From NCBI GenBank assembly GCA_046590205.1, contig JBKJTT010000066.1, positions 1 to 57,511 on the forward strand: DNA of 57,511 bases. Reading direction: 5' to 3'. The notes below the pieces were generated by a model. It was not told the origin of the DNA. It was given only the letters and a program-made list of their open reading frames with translations, and ran no database searches. Within the stretch, counting starts at the first letter, position 1; every line of letters begins with the position of its first letter. Source of the stretch: DATDEW01 sp046590205 (GTDB taxonomy: Bacteria; Bacteroidota; Ignavibacteria; Palsa-1295). The translations under genes were made by a program, and so were the position numbers. Positions 7,995 to 16,689 of the stretch are shown here, one piece after another.

Positions 7995-8327
7995 TACGCT
8001 CGTTTGACAATACAATATTTTTCTTCTGGTCATGAGGTGTGAGGAGGCTGAATGGTTAGCTTCGCCTTTATTTGATAACCTTCCCCTAGCCCCTTCCTTG
8101 AAAAGGAAGGGGGATAAGAATGCACTCCCGCAACTCCTTAAAAACATATAAAATATAAACTATTTTGCAGATTTTGTAATTTTCGTCCGAGAATTGCGTA
8201 TATTTGTATGGGGAAGTAGTGGTTAGTTGGGGTCTGGGGATTTCTCCAAAGAGAGGAAAGTGGGAGGTGTGGTGCACAATTAGAATGATGTAATATAACG
8301 AGTTACAGGGTGTTTTTTTGATACCAT
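7995..8327. other. Intergenic region between convergent genes, with repeat-like sequence
   Basis: 333 bp between the HEPN gene (+) and rfaE1 (-). It holds a CCCTAGCCCCTTCCTT-type inverted repeat near 8090 and a G-rich stretch at ~8215-8275 (ttagttggggtctgggga..ctccaaagagagg). No convincing gene was found: translations here give only proline/serine/glycine low-complexity tails (e.g. PLPFQGRG) of the sort produced by intergenic repeats. Confidence 0.5.
8090..8112. repeat. Palindromic GC-rich intergenic repeat unit
   Basis: CCCCTTCCTT (8090-8099) pairs perfectly with AAGGAAGGGG (8103-8112) around a 3-nt loop, preceded by CCTTCCCCTAG. A related C-rich pattern (CCCTACCCC) occurs at 37029 and 37050. 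This looks like an interspersed intergenic element. It could also act as a bidirectional terminator for the two convergent genes. Confidence 0.5.
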
Positions 8328-9353
8328 CTACCCCTCCAGATCCTCCGAAAGTGCTTCAAAAAGCTGGTCTCTATATATCGGTACGATGCCGAGATCTTCA
8401 ACGACGATGCCTGCGGCCCTATTTGCCATAACAGCCGCTTGGCGGACATTCGCCCCACAGGCACAGGCAACAGCCAGCGTTGCGATGACGGTATCCCCGG
8501 CACCCGATACGTCAGCTACTTCTCTTGCCATTGTTGGGATTGCGAATGGCTCGGGATTGCCCCTCTCAAAAAGCCGCATACCTTTTTCACTAAGTGTGAG
8601 GAGAACATTGTCAGCACCGAGTTTTTCAAGCAGTGCAAATCCGGCTTTATTTATTTCTTCATCACTTCTTGTTTTATAACCGAGAGCATCCTGCATCTCC
8701 TTGCGGTTCGGCTTGAAGACAGTTACACCTGGGTATGCAAAGAAATTATCGAACTTCGGATCAACGAAGGTCGGGATGTTATTCTTTTTTGCAATAGCAA
8801 TTACTTTTCCGATGAGTGTCTCGGATAATACTCCTTTATTATAGTCTTCAAGAATGATAGCATTCAGCGAGCCGATGTTTTTCTCAATGACTTCCAGTAT
8901 CTGGTTCTCGATAGCAGGAGATATTGGATGCTTCTTCTCTTCATCCACGCGGAGCATTTGCTGCGAACCTGCTACGACGCGAGTCTTGGTAGTAGTCGGA
9001 CGGTCCGGGTCGGTGATAATGCCTGATACATCAAAGCCCATATCACGGAGCAGGGTCTGCATCAGCTTTCCCTTGTTGTCATCACCAACAACGCCGATAA
9101 GAAGTGGGGTAGCAGAAAGGGAATGGATATTATGCCCGACATTCGCCGCACCGCCGAGACGGGTTTCGGTTATCTCAATATCGAGAACCGGTACGGGAGC
9201 TTCAGGCGACATACGGGTCACCGAGCCGAAAAGGTACCTATCAAGCATCAGATCGCCAATTACGGCAATCCGTGCCTTAGAGAAAGCGGCAGAAAAAGTA
9301 GAGAGTTCGTTCTTGGTAAATGCTGACATAGGACGAGAAAACAGCCATTTCAT
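8328..9353 (-). CDS. rfaE1: D-glycero-beta-D-manno-heptose-7-phosphate kinase (single-domain)
   Basis: 341 residues of the PfkB carbohydrate kinase family. The N-terminal pattern LDRYLFGSVTRMSPEAPVPVLD and GGAANVGHNIHSL are characteristic of the RfaE/HldE kinase domain. The catalytic GAGDT motif is at 284-288 (base D287). The enzyme phosphorylates heptose-7-phosphate in ADP-heptose synthesis for the lipopolysaccharide core. Only the kinase domain is present; the adenylyltransferase half of E. coli HldE must be encoded elsewhere. A shorter start at residue 9 (MSAFTK) is possible. It diverges from the polysaccharide operon at 9518, with a shared 164-bp control region. Confidence 0.85.
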   Translation of the reverse strand: MKWLFSRPMSAFTKNELSTFSAAFSKARIAVIGDLMLDRYLFGSVTRMSPEAPVPVLDIEITETRLGGAANVGHNIHSLSATPLLIGVVGDDNKGKLMQTLLRDMGFDVSGIITDPDRPTTTKTRVVAGSQQMLRVDEEKKHPISPAIENQILEVIEKNIGSLNAIILEDYNKGVLSETLIGKVIAIAKKNNIPTFVDPKFDNFFAYPGVTVFKPNRKEMQDALGYKTRSDEEINKAGFALLEKLGADNVLLTLSEKGMRLFERGNPEPFAIPTMAREVADVSGAGDTVIATLAVACACGANVRQAAVMANRAAGIVVEDLGIVPIYRDQLFEALSEDLEG

Positions 9354-9517
9354 ACCTTTTATTACCCGACCATGCGGATAAATTATTGCCCGAAACGAAA
9401 ACTCACTTCTTAGCGTGAAGCTATGTTCTTATATGCCCCTACACGTAAAAGGGGAAGGTTTTGCCCGAATGGGCTGTTTACCAACTCTTTGTCAGGAAAA
9501 GGTTTTTGAAAGACTGA

Positions 9518-10870
9518 ATGAACGAACTCGCTCGAAAGTTAGAACAGAAAATATCGGATAAAACGGCGAAGATTGGTGTCGTCGGGCTTGGCTATGTAGG
9601 CCTGCCACTGGCTGTCGAGTTCGCATCGAAGGGCTTCCGCACGGTCGGCATTGATCTTGACCCAAAGAAGACCGAGCTACTTGCAGCAGGCAAGAACTAC
9701 ATCCAAGATATTGCCGATGAAGCTGTCGCAGCAGTTGTAAAGAATGGGAAATTCACTTCGCAGAGCGATTATTCCGGTTCGGGTGACCTTGACATCATCT
9801 ATATATGTGTGCCGACTCCATTCACTGATTACAAAGAGCCGGATATATCCTATATTAGAAGTGCGGCAGAGTCTATAGCGAAAAATCTTCGCGATGGTCA
9901 GCTTGTCATCTTAAAATCCACAACTTACCCGAATACGACAGAAGGACTTGTCCAGCCGATACTTGAAGCAACGGGAAAGAAAGTCGGTGAGAATATCTTC
10001 TTAGCATTTAGTCCTGAACGCATTGACCCGGGTAATAAGAAATTTCATACAGCAAACACACCTATCGTTGTCGGCGGTGTTTCGGCTGATTGCACAAAGC
10101 TTTCATGTCTTGCTAATGAGCAGATAATAGATAAGGTCATTCCTGTCTCTTCTCCGAAAGTGGCAGAGATGGAGAAGCTCTTGGAGAATATCTTCCGCTC
10201 GGTGAACATTGCACTTGTCAATGAGCTTGCAAAACTCTGCGACCGCATGGGCGGCATTAATATGTGGGAAGTGGTTGATGCAGCGGCGACAAAGCCGTTC
10301 GGGTTTATGCCGTTCTATCCCGGTCCGGGTATCGGCGGGCATTGCATCCTGATTGACCCGTACTATCTCTCATGGCTTGCAAGGTCATACGACTTCGAGA
10401 CGAACTTCATTACTCTCGCCGCAGAGACAAACGAGTCAATGCCGTTCTATGTCCGCGATATGGTTATCCATGAAGTAGCGCACATGCCGAAAAGTGTTTC
10501 TACTGCGCGCATTCTTATCTTAGGTGTAGCTTTCAAAAAAGATGTTGATGATATTCGCCACTCACCCGCGCTTCGTGTCATTGAGCTACTGCTTGATGAT
10601 GGGGTAAAGAATATCGTCTATAACGATCCGTTTGTTGCGAACGTCGAAGTAGGTGGCAATAAGTATTCATCGCTTGAGCTTTCGGATAAAGAACTCTCGG
10701 AGTGCGACATGGTCATCATTACAACCGACCACACCCAGTATGATATTGAGAATATCGTTAAGAAGGCACCACTTGTGATTGATACACGCAATGCGACGAA
10801 GAACATTAAAGATGCTGCACTTCGCGAAAAGATCGTATTGCTTGGCTCCGGAGTAAAGAACATCAACTAA
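9518..10870 (+). CDS. wbpA: UDP-N-acetylglucosamine 6-dehydrogenase (nucleotide-sugar dehydrogenase)
   Basis: 450 residues. NAD-binding Rossmann motif GLGYVG at 23-28, and the active-site motif PGPGIGGHC with the catalytic cysteine at ~276. The extended N-terminus and the FGFMPFYPGPG segment favour the WbpA type, which makes UDP-GlcNAc uronic acid by two successive oxidations. Because the next gene is a wecB-like 2-epimerase, UDP-ManNAc as substrate (WecC role) is the alternative. It is the first gene of the polysaccharide operon. wecB starts 2 bp after its stop. Confidence 0.85.
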   Translation: MNELARKLEQKISDKTAKIGVVGLGYVGLPLAVEFASKGFRTVGIDLDPKKTELLAAGKNYIQDIADEAVAAVVKNGKFTSQSDYSGSGDLDIIYICVPTPFTDYKEPDISYIRSAAESIAKNLRDGQLVILKSTTYPNTTEGLVQPILEATGKKVGENIFLAFSPERIDPGNKKFHTANTPIVVGGVSADCTKLSCLANEQIIDKVIPVSSPKVAEMEKLLENIFRSVNIALVNELAKLCDRMGGINMWEVVDAAATKPFGFMPFYPGPGIGGHCILIDPYYLSWLARSYDFETNFITLAAETNESMPFYVRDMVIHEVAHMPKSVSTARILILGVAFKKDVDDIRHSPALRVIELLLDDGVKNIVYNDPFVANVEVGGNKYSSLELSDKELSECDMVIITTDHTQYDIENIVKKAPLVIDTRNATKNIKDAALREKIVLLGSGVKNIN

Positions 10871-10872
10871 AT

Positions 10873-11988
10873 TTGCACAAGAAAAAGATCATACTCGTTG
10901 TCGGAGCGCGTCCGAACTTTATGAAGGTTGCGCCTGTCCTGCATGAACTTCGCGAGAATGCAAGTGACATCTTCGATGCGATGCTTGTCCATACAGGGCA
11001 GCATTACGATAAGAACATGTCCGATGTGTTCTTCAGCGATCTTGATATGCCTGCGCCTGACAAGTTTCTCGGTATAGGAAGCGGCTCACATGCAGAGCAG
11101 ACAGCGAAGGTAATGATAGAGATGGAGAAGCTTCTTGCAGATGAAAAGCCCGATCTTGTAATCGTTGCAGGTGATGTGAACTCTACGCTTGCAGCAGCTA
11201 TCGTTGCCGCGAAGGCACGAGTACCGCTTGCACATATCGAGTCAGGTCTTCGTAGCTTTGATCGCTCAATGCCTGAAGAGATTAACCGTATAGTTGCAGA
11301 TGAGTTTTCAGACTTTTGTTTTGTCACAGAGCCAAGCGGCTTAGAGAACCTTAAGAACGAAGGTATTCAAAGTGAGCGAGTGTTTTACGTCGGCAACACG
11401 ATGATTGATTCTATCGTAAAGCATCGCGCTGCAGCCGAAAAGAAATTCCCTGAACTAAGTGCGAGGTATAGCATTGAACTTGAAGGATATGCACTTGTAA
11501 CGCTCCACCGCCCAAGTAATGTTGATGACAAGATAAATCTTACATTACTTGTAGAGTTATTTGAGAGCATCGCACAATTTGCGAAGCGAATTCTTTTTCC
11601 AGTTCATCCACGCACCCGAAAGAAGCTTGGAGAGTTTGGATTGCTCTCGCGAGTTGACAGTAACTCGTCACTTACATTAATTGAGCCGGTTGGCTATCTT
11701 GATTTTCTCGCGCTCCAGGCAAATGCGGCTCTTGTCTTGACAGATTCCGGCGGTGTGCAGGAAGAGACTACTGCTCTTGGTGTACCATGTCTTACACTAC
11801 GTGAGAATACAGAGCGTCCTGTTACCATTACAACAGGTACGAACGTGATGACGGGGCTTGATAAAGAGATGATAATCAGTCTTGCCAAGAGAGCATTCAC
11901 CGAAGAGTGGAAAACGTCGCGAGTACCGGAGTTATGGGATGGCGCGGCATCAAAGCGCATCGTTGAAGTTTTACGACAATCGTTATGA
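10873..11988 (+). CDS. wecB: UDP-N-acetylglucosamine 2-epimerase (non-hydrolysing)
   Basis: 371 residues, TTG start at 10873. The family signature GARPNFMKVAPVLHEL lies near the N-terminus, with HTGQHYDKNMSD, HIESGLRSFDRSMPEEINR, and LTDSGGVQEETTALGVPCLTLRENTERP in the C-terminal half. It interconverts UDP-GlcNAc and UDP-ManNAc in the cytoplasm. Length and motifs are typical of WecB/MnaA. Its stop overlaps the next start (ATGA at 11985). Confidence 0.9.
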   Translation: MHKKKIILVVGARPNFMKVAPVLHELRENASDIFDAMLVHTGQHYDKNMSDVFFSDLDMPAPDKFLGIGSGSHAEQTAKVMIEMEKLLADEKPDLVIVAGDVNSTLAAAIVAAKARVPLAHIESGLRSFDRSMPEEINRIVADEFSDFCFVTEPSGLENLKNEGIQSERVFYVGNTMIDSIVKHRAAAEKKFPELSARYSIELEGYALVTLHRPSNVDDKINLTLLVELFESIAQFAKRILFPVHPRTRKKLGEFGLLSRVDSNSSLTLIEPVGYLDFLALQANAALVLTDSGGVQEETTALGVPCLTLRENTERPVTITTGTNVMTGLDKEMIISLAKRAFTEEWKTSRVPELWDGAASKRIVEVLRQSL

Positions 11989-13757
11989 TACAAAAAATTA
12001 TGAACTGCATACGCAATTCATTTCTCGTTTTTCTTATGATGGTATTGCCGCTTTTTGCAAAAGCGCAATTGACCTCGCCCGGCGGAAGCACGTCTTCGAT
12101 GCCTGTGCCTACTCTTACCCAGCCGTCACTTGAGCGGTCGGTTATTACACCGTCACCTGATGCACTCATCTTTGATGGTTTTATTGACCCAGCAGAATAC
12201 CGGCTTGGTCCCGGTGATGTACTTTCCTATCGTTCGTGGAATAATAATGAGACTGCAACGCTCATGGTCTCTGTCGATATGTTTCTTGTCGTCCCACGCA
12301 TTGGTGAGTTCTCGGTAAAAGGGAAAACGTTTGATGAAGTTAAGAAAGAGATTCACGACTACACCTCAAAGCAGTTCAAGAATACTGTAAGTGACCCTAA
12401 GCGTTCGGGTCTTTCTCTTACTCTGACACAACCGCGCCGCATTGCTGTATCAGTAATGGGAGAAGTAGAGACACCTGGTATTTATACATTCACTGCTGCT
12501 ACTCGCGCTGACATTGCAATTAAGATAGCAGATAAACCTGCACAACGCCAAGCAATTATTGCCGATGAAGCTCGTCAGATAGAGCAAGAAAAACGCAAAC
12601 GTGAAGCAGATCGTATCAAGCCATATTTTGGTAACGAGGATAATCAAGGAAGGAGCTTGCGATATATAGTTGTTCGTCACAGTGACGGGACAACAGACAG
12701 AGCTGATCTTGTCAGGTTTAACTCAACTCGCGACCCTCGCTTCTGTCCGCTTCTGCGTGAAGGAGATGTAATTTATGTGCCATTCCGCAAACAGCTTGAA
12801 GGTTCGGTTGCTGTCTATGGCTCTGTGAATGCACCCCAAGATTTTGAGTATGTTGAAGGTGATTCGCTATGGGCACTCATTCAAGCGGCGTTTGGTCCTA
12901 CGCAAGGTGCTGATCTTTCGCGTGTCGAGCTAACTCGTATGAGTGATGAAGGCAATAGCTTTGAAACTCGCACCATTGATGCTCTTGCTATTAAAGAAAG
13001 ACGCGCTGATGATATACCTCTTGTAGCTGGGGATAGAATCTTTGTGCGTGATAGACCTGATCTTCGCGAGCTTTCAAGAGTTATTGTAAAGGGTGAAGTA
13101 ATGCGTCCAGGTGTATACCCGATCAATCGCGTCAAGACTAAGCTCTCTGATGTAATTAAACAAGTGGGCGGGTTTACACCGTATGCTTTCAAGGCAGGCG
13201 GAACGGTGATACGTAAAAAGCTTGATATTGACAATAAAGATATTACAACAGAAGAAGAAGCAAAGCTTGTTGGACGTGTTGCGAATCTATCTGTAGAAGA
13301 TACCGCAAATTTTAGATTCATGACGGAAGTTCGGACGGGCTATGTCGCTGTTGATATGGCCAAGCTCTTCGATAAGGGTGATGCATCTCAAGATATTGAA
13401 CTTCGAGATGGCGATGTTATTAGTATCCCTATCATGCCGACAACCGTATATGTATGGGGATATGTTGGGAGTACAGGGCACATCCCATATCACCCCGGTG
13501 CTGATATAGAATTTTATATAAAATCAGCAGGTGGATATGCTGAAGGTGCTGTTGAGTCAGGCACTCGTGTTATCAAAGCTCGTACTCGTAAGTGGGTTGA
13601 AGGTGATGAGACAACTATTGAACCAGGAGATGAAATTTTTGTACCTCAAGAAGGTATGTATCCAGAAGATTATACACTCAGGACAACTTCTTTGATTGTG
13701 GGAATATTGGGTGCCCTTGTTGCTGCTACATATACTGTTATTATTTTGGCAAAGTAA
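11985..13757 (+). CDS. Polysaccharide export outer-membrane protein, Wza-like with SLBB domains
   Basis: 590 residues. A signal peptide ends at about AKA-QLT (residues ~25-28). A Poly_export domain follows (~58-120: EYRLGPGDVLSYRSW.., typical of Wza), then several SLBB-type repeats (VSVMGEVETPGIYTF, VAVYGSVNAPQDFEY, VIVKGEVMRPGVYPI, VYVWGYVGSTGHIPY). A final hydrophobic helix (LIVGILGALVAATYTVIIL) sits at the C-terminus. By family role it forms the periplasm-spanning export channel for capsule or exopolysaccharide. More SLBB copies than E. coli Wza suggest a longer periplasmic stack. Confidence 0.88.
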   Translation: MIQKIMNCIRNSFLVFLMMVLPLFAKAQLTSPGGSTSSMPVPTLTQPSLERSVITPSPDALIFDGFIDPAEYRLGPGDVLSYRSWNNNETATLMVSVDMFLVVPRIGEFSVKGKTFDEVKKEIHDYTSKQFKNTVSDPKRSGLSLTLTQPRRIAVSVMGEVETPGIYTFTAATRADIAIKIADKPAQRQAIIADEARQIEQEKRKREADRIKPYFGNEDNQGRSLRYIVVRHSDGTTDRADLVRFNSTRDPRFCPLLREGDVIYVPFRKQLEGSVAVYGSVNAPQDFEYVEGDSLWALIQAAFGPTQGADLSRVELTRMSDEGNSFETRTIDALAIKERRADDIPLVAGDRIFVRDRPDLRELSRVIVKGEVMRPGVYPINRVKTKLSDVIKQVGGFTPYAFKAGGTVIRKKLDIDNKDITTEEEAKLVGRVANLSVEDTANFRFMTEVRTGYVAVDMAKLFDKGDASQDIELRDGDVISIPIMPTTVYVWGYVGSTGHIPYHPGADIEFYIKSAGGYAEGAVESGTRVIKARTRKWVEGDETTIEPGDEIFVPQEGMYPEDYTLRTTSLIVGILGALVAATYTVIILAK

Positions 13758-13758
13758 T

Positions 13759-15486
13759 ATGGGTAGTATAGTTGCTCTTATAGTATTCTCTGTTTTTCTT
13801 TGCTCCCTCGCAACAGGTCAATATATTACATCGCCTGCACACACGGGAGTCTCGAGTGTGCCAATCTCTGAAGATGTTTATCTATTCCTTCGTCATCTTT
13901 CGGTTCGAGGGGTGATCGATAACTTTGATGAATCTGCATTGCCGCTTTCTGAATTTGAGACAACGACCTTGCTCCATGAAGCCGAGGGCAAAGATTTGTC
14001 GCAGTCAGAAAAAGAGAACATCGCAAAATATCTTCGCACGTATGGACGTACACCATTCGAGGCAGTAACAGTATTCGCCGCAGAAGATGACACCCCATTT
14101 TTTGTTGAAGGTATCTTTGATGTATCTCAAGACAAATATCTTTACCGTTGGCGTGATACAGCAACAGTCAGCGACTTTCAGGTTAATGCGCTTGGCAGCT
14201 TAGAGTATCGTCAACGTGCTTTACCCGAACCTGGCTCTGCAGTATTTGGTGTTATTGGGGGCAGGTTCAAGGGGACTCTTTCCGGTCATGTCGGATTTTA
14301 TATGCAGACGACGAACGGACAAAGTTTTGGTGATTCATCTATTGCACTCGAAGATCCTGTGATTGGTAAGAATAAGAACTTTGCCGACTACTCAAACCAT
14401 ACGTTCTATGATAACACAACTGCAGAACTTGCATACAATAATGATTGGTTTACAGGTAAACTTGCCCGAACACCAATAGCATTTGGCGGCGGATATCAAA
14501 TGGATAATATTACTATTAATCCAAACGTTTCGATCTATGATGTTGTCAGTGTTGCCGCAAAGGTCAAGTCAGTCCAGTATTATGCTGTTGTTGCGTCACT
14601 CCTTGGTGAAGCGAAATATAGTGAGAGTAAAGATTCGAACTACTACCGATTTGGACCGGGAGCATATATTGATCCAAAGTATCTTGCATTGCATCATGTA
14701 AATATTTCTCTGGGCAATGACTTCGACTTTGGCTTCACGGATATGACTATCTTTTCACGACGATTCGATATAGCATATTTAAATCCCTTCGCATTTTTGA
14801 AAAGCGTTGAACATTCCCTTAATGACAGAGACAACGGACTTATGGCAGCGCATATACGTTGGAGATTTATAAAAGGGCTGGAGTTCCGCGGGCAGTGGCT
14901 TATGGATGACATTGTCGCCTCACGAATTGGTGATGGATATTGGGGGAATAAATTCGCATGGCAAGCGGGTATGATGTGGGCTGCACCTTTTGGGCTTCAT
15001 GATTTTGATGTTACTGCAGAATATACACAAGTTGAGCCCTATACGTATTCTCACTTCAACCCGCAGAATTCGTTTGTAACTAACGGAATGATTCTTGGTT
15101 CACAGATAGGACCAAATAGCAGAAGTTTATGGGGGCAGATACGCTGGGTACCAAGTTGGCAATTGAGGTTTTCTTTAAGTGTGAACCACATCGCTCGCGG
15201 AGAAAATATTTACGATAGCACAGGTGTACTACTGGTCAACTATGGCGGAGATGTTGAGCAGACTATACGCAGCGAAGAGGAAAAGAATCGCAGCTACTCG
15301 CTTCTTGATGGTAATAGGGTGAATGTCATTGCTATCGAAGCAAATGCTGTGTATGAACCGTTTCGCGGTTATGAGATATTCGGACGAATCTATAATAAAA
15401 GTGTTGATTATCCTGGTGGAGCATCGGCAAATCCGTTGCAAACGCCATATAGGTTATTTACTCTCGGAGCAAGAGCAACGTTCTAA
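13759..15486 (+). CDS. Wzi-like capsule assembly outer-membrane protein
   Basis: 575 residues from the ATG at 13759, 1 bp after the wza-like stop. An upstream in-frame start at 13696 is rejected because it would lie inside the preceding gene. A signal peptide (..LIVFSVFLCSLATGQ) is followed by a domain with acidic helices, then alternating aromatic/polar strands (LEFRGQWLMDD, GLHDFDVTAEYTQVEPY, WQLRFSLSVNH) and a final aromatic residue (GARATF), typical of an outer-membrane beta-barrel. The pattern fits the Capsule_assembly_Wzi family, whose members bind exported polysaccharide at the surface. Position between export and chain-length genes supports this. Confidence 0.8.
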   Translation: MGSIVALIVFSVFLCSLATGQYITSPAHTGVSSVPISEDVYLFLRHLSVRGVIDNFDESALPLSEFETTTLLHEAEGKDLSQSEKENIAKYLRTYGRTPFEAVTVFAAEDDTPFFVEGIFDVSQDKYLYRWRDTATVSDFQVNALGSLEYRQRALPEPGSAVFGVIGGRFKGTLSGHVGFYMQTTNGQSFGDSSIALEDPVIGKNKNFADYSNHTFYDNTTAELAYNNDWFTGKLARTPIAFGGGYQMDNITINPNVSIYDVVSVAAKVKSVQYYAVVASLLGEAKYSESKDSNYYRFGPGAYIDPKYLALHHVNISLGNDFDFGFTDMTIFSRRFDIAYLNPFAFLKSVEHSLNDRDNGLMAAHIRWRFIKGLEFRGQWLMDDIVASRIGDGYWGNKFAWQAGMMWAAPFGLHDFDVTAEYTQVEPYTYSHFNPQNSFVTNGMILGSQIGPNSRSLWGQIRWVPSWQLRFSLSVNHIARGENIYDSTGVLLVNYGGDVEQTIRSEEEKNRSYSLLDGNRVNVIAIEANAVYEPFRGYEIFGRIYNKSVDYPGGASANPLQTPYRLFTLGARATF

Positions 15487-15489
15487 CGT

Positions 15490-16689
15490 ATGTCAATAGA
15501 AAACAACGATAAAAACCAACTCGACCCTGCGCGTAAAGCGTGGGTTGAAAATATCTCACTTCTTCTTGCGCATAAGAAGATGATATTTATTACCTCCTTC
15601 CTTGTGACGGCTGTAATGGCAGTATATCTTTTTGGTTTCGCAAAGACATGGTATCTTTCTTCAGCGAATGTTATGCCCGCCCGTAAGGCAGGCGGCGGCG
15701 GTATGCTTGATGGTATTGCGTCCGGAATTTCAAGTACACTTAAAGATATTGGCGTTACGCAGATCGCAGGCAAAGGAAAGTCTGACGGGACATACAGCCC
15801 GCTAGCACTTATCGGCAGTCGTAACTTACAAGAAGAGATTATCAAAGAGTTTGACTTAATGAGGGTCTATGAAGTTGAGACGATGGAGGATGGCACAAAA
15901 GTATTTGGCGAACTTGCCTCTGCAGATGTCCTCGAAGAAGGTAATTTAGCTGTATCTTTTGAAGACACTGACCCCAAACGTGCTGCGGCTATTGCCAACC
16001 GGCTTGTTCGCGGCATGAATGAGATGAACTCCCGTCTTGCAATAGAAGAGGCGAAGTTCAATCGTACTTATATCGAGATGCGGTACTCTAAATTACTTGC
16101 TGATCTCGACTCGACAGAAAAAGCACTTGGGGCATTCCAGAAAAAGTACGGGGTCTATGAATTAAAAACGCAAGCAACAGCACAGCTTACCGTTCTTGGT
16201 ACACTTGAGCAGCAGAAGTACATGACAGAAATACAAGCTCAGAACGCCGCGCAGCTTTACGGCGAAGATGCAGCCGAAACGCGCGTCATGCGCTCACAGC
16301 TTGCTGAATTAACAAATAAGCTTGAAGGTATGAAGACGGGCATGGATAAAAACGCTTCATCCTATTTTGTCCCAATGAACGTAATGCCTGATGTAGCACT
16401 GGATTATATCCGCCTGACTCGCGACTTCGAGATTCAATCCAAACTCAAAGCGCTCCTCCTCCCAAGCTACGAACAAGCGAAACTCGACGAATCCAAACAG
16501 TCTCTGGCATATGTAGTAATGGATAGCGCCATCCCGCCGGAACGTAAATCAAGACCGAAGCGAGCGACGATGCTGTTGTCAGTCCTTTTCGGGTCGATGG
16601 CGTTGATATCAATAGGTGTAGTAGTCCGTGCAAACTTGCAAAGGGTTAAGGTCAATTTTAAGAAGGATCAATCCTTATTGGAGGCATAA
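15490..16689 (+). CDS. Wzz/GumC-type chain-length determinant (no kinase domain)
   Basis: 399 residues. Two transmembrane helices (~35-52 and ~357-378) enclose a periplasmic region with a coiled coil (~190-290, KLLADLDSTEKALGAFQKKYG..). The C-terminal PPERKSRPKRA before the second helix is the typical proline-rich Wzz motif. It sets polysaccharide chain length with the polymerase and export channel. The Wzc tyrosine kinase domain is absent and no separate BY-kinase is seen in the window. Start is 3 bp after the wzi-like stop; the next start overlaps its stop. Confidence 0.85.
   Translation: MSIENNDKNQLDPARKAWVENISLLLAHKKMIFITSFLVTAVMAVYLFGFAKTWYLSSANVMPARKAGGGGMLDGIASGISSTLKDIGVTQIAGKGKSDGTYSPLALIGSRNLQEEIIKEFDLMRVYEVETMEDGTKVFGELASADVLEEGNLAVSFEDTDPKRAAAIANRLVRGMNEMNSRLAIEEAKFNRTYIEMRYSKLLADLDSTEKALGAFQKKYGVYELKTQATAQLTVLGTLEQQKYMTEIQAQNAAQLYGEDAAETRVMRSQLAELTNKLEGMKTGMDKNASSYFVPMNVMPDVALDYIRLTRDFEIQSKLKALLLPSYEQAKLDESKQSLAYVVMDSAIPPERKSRPKRATMLLSVLFGSMALISIGVVVRANLQRVKVNFKKDQSLLEA

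Noticed and set aside
8386..9381. Plus-strand frames over rfaE1
   Set aside because: Antisense shadows of the kinase gene, without domain features.
13696..13758. Earlier start for the Wzi-like protein
   Set aside because: Lies inside the Wza-like gene; the signal peptide begins at 13759.
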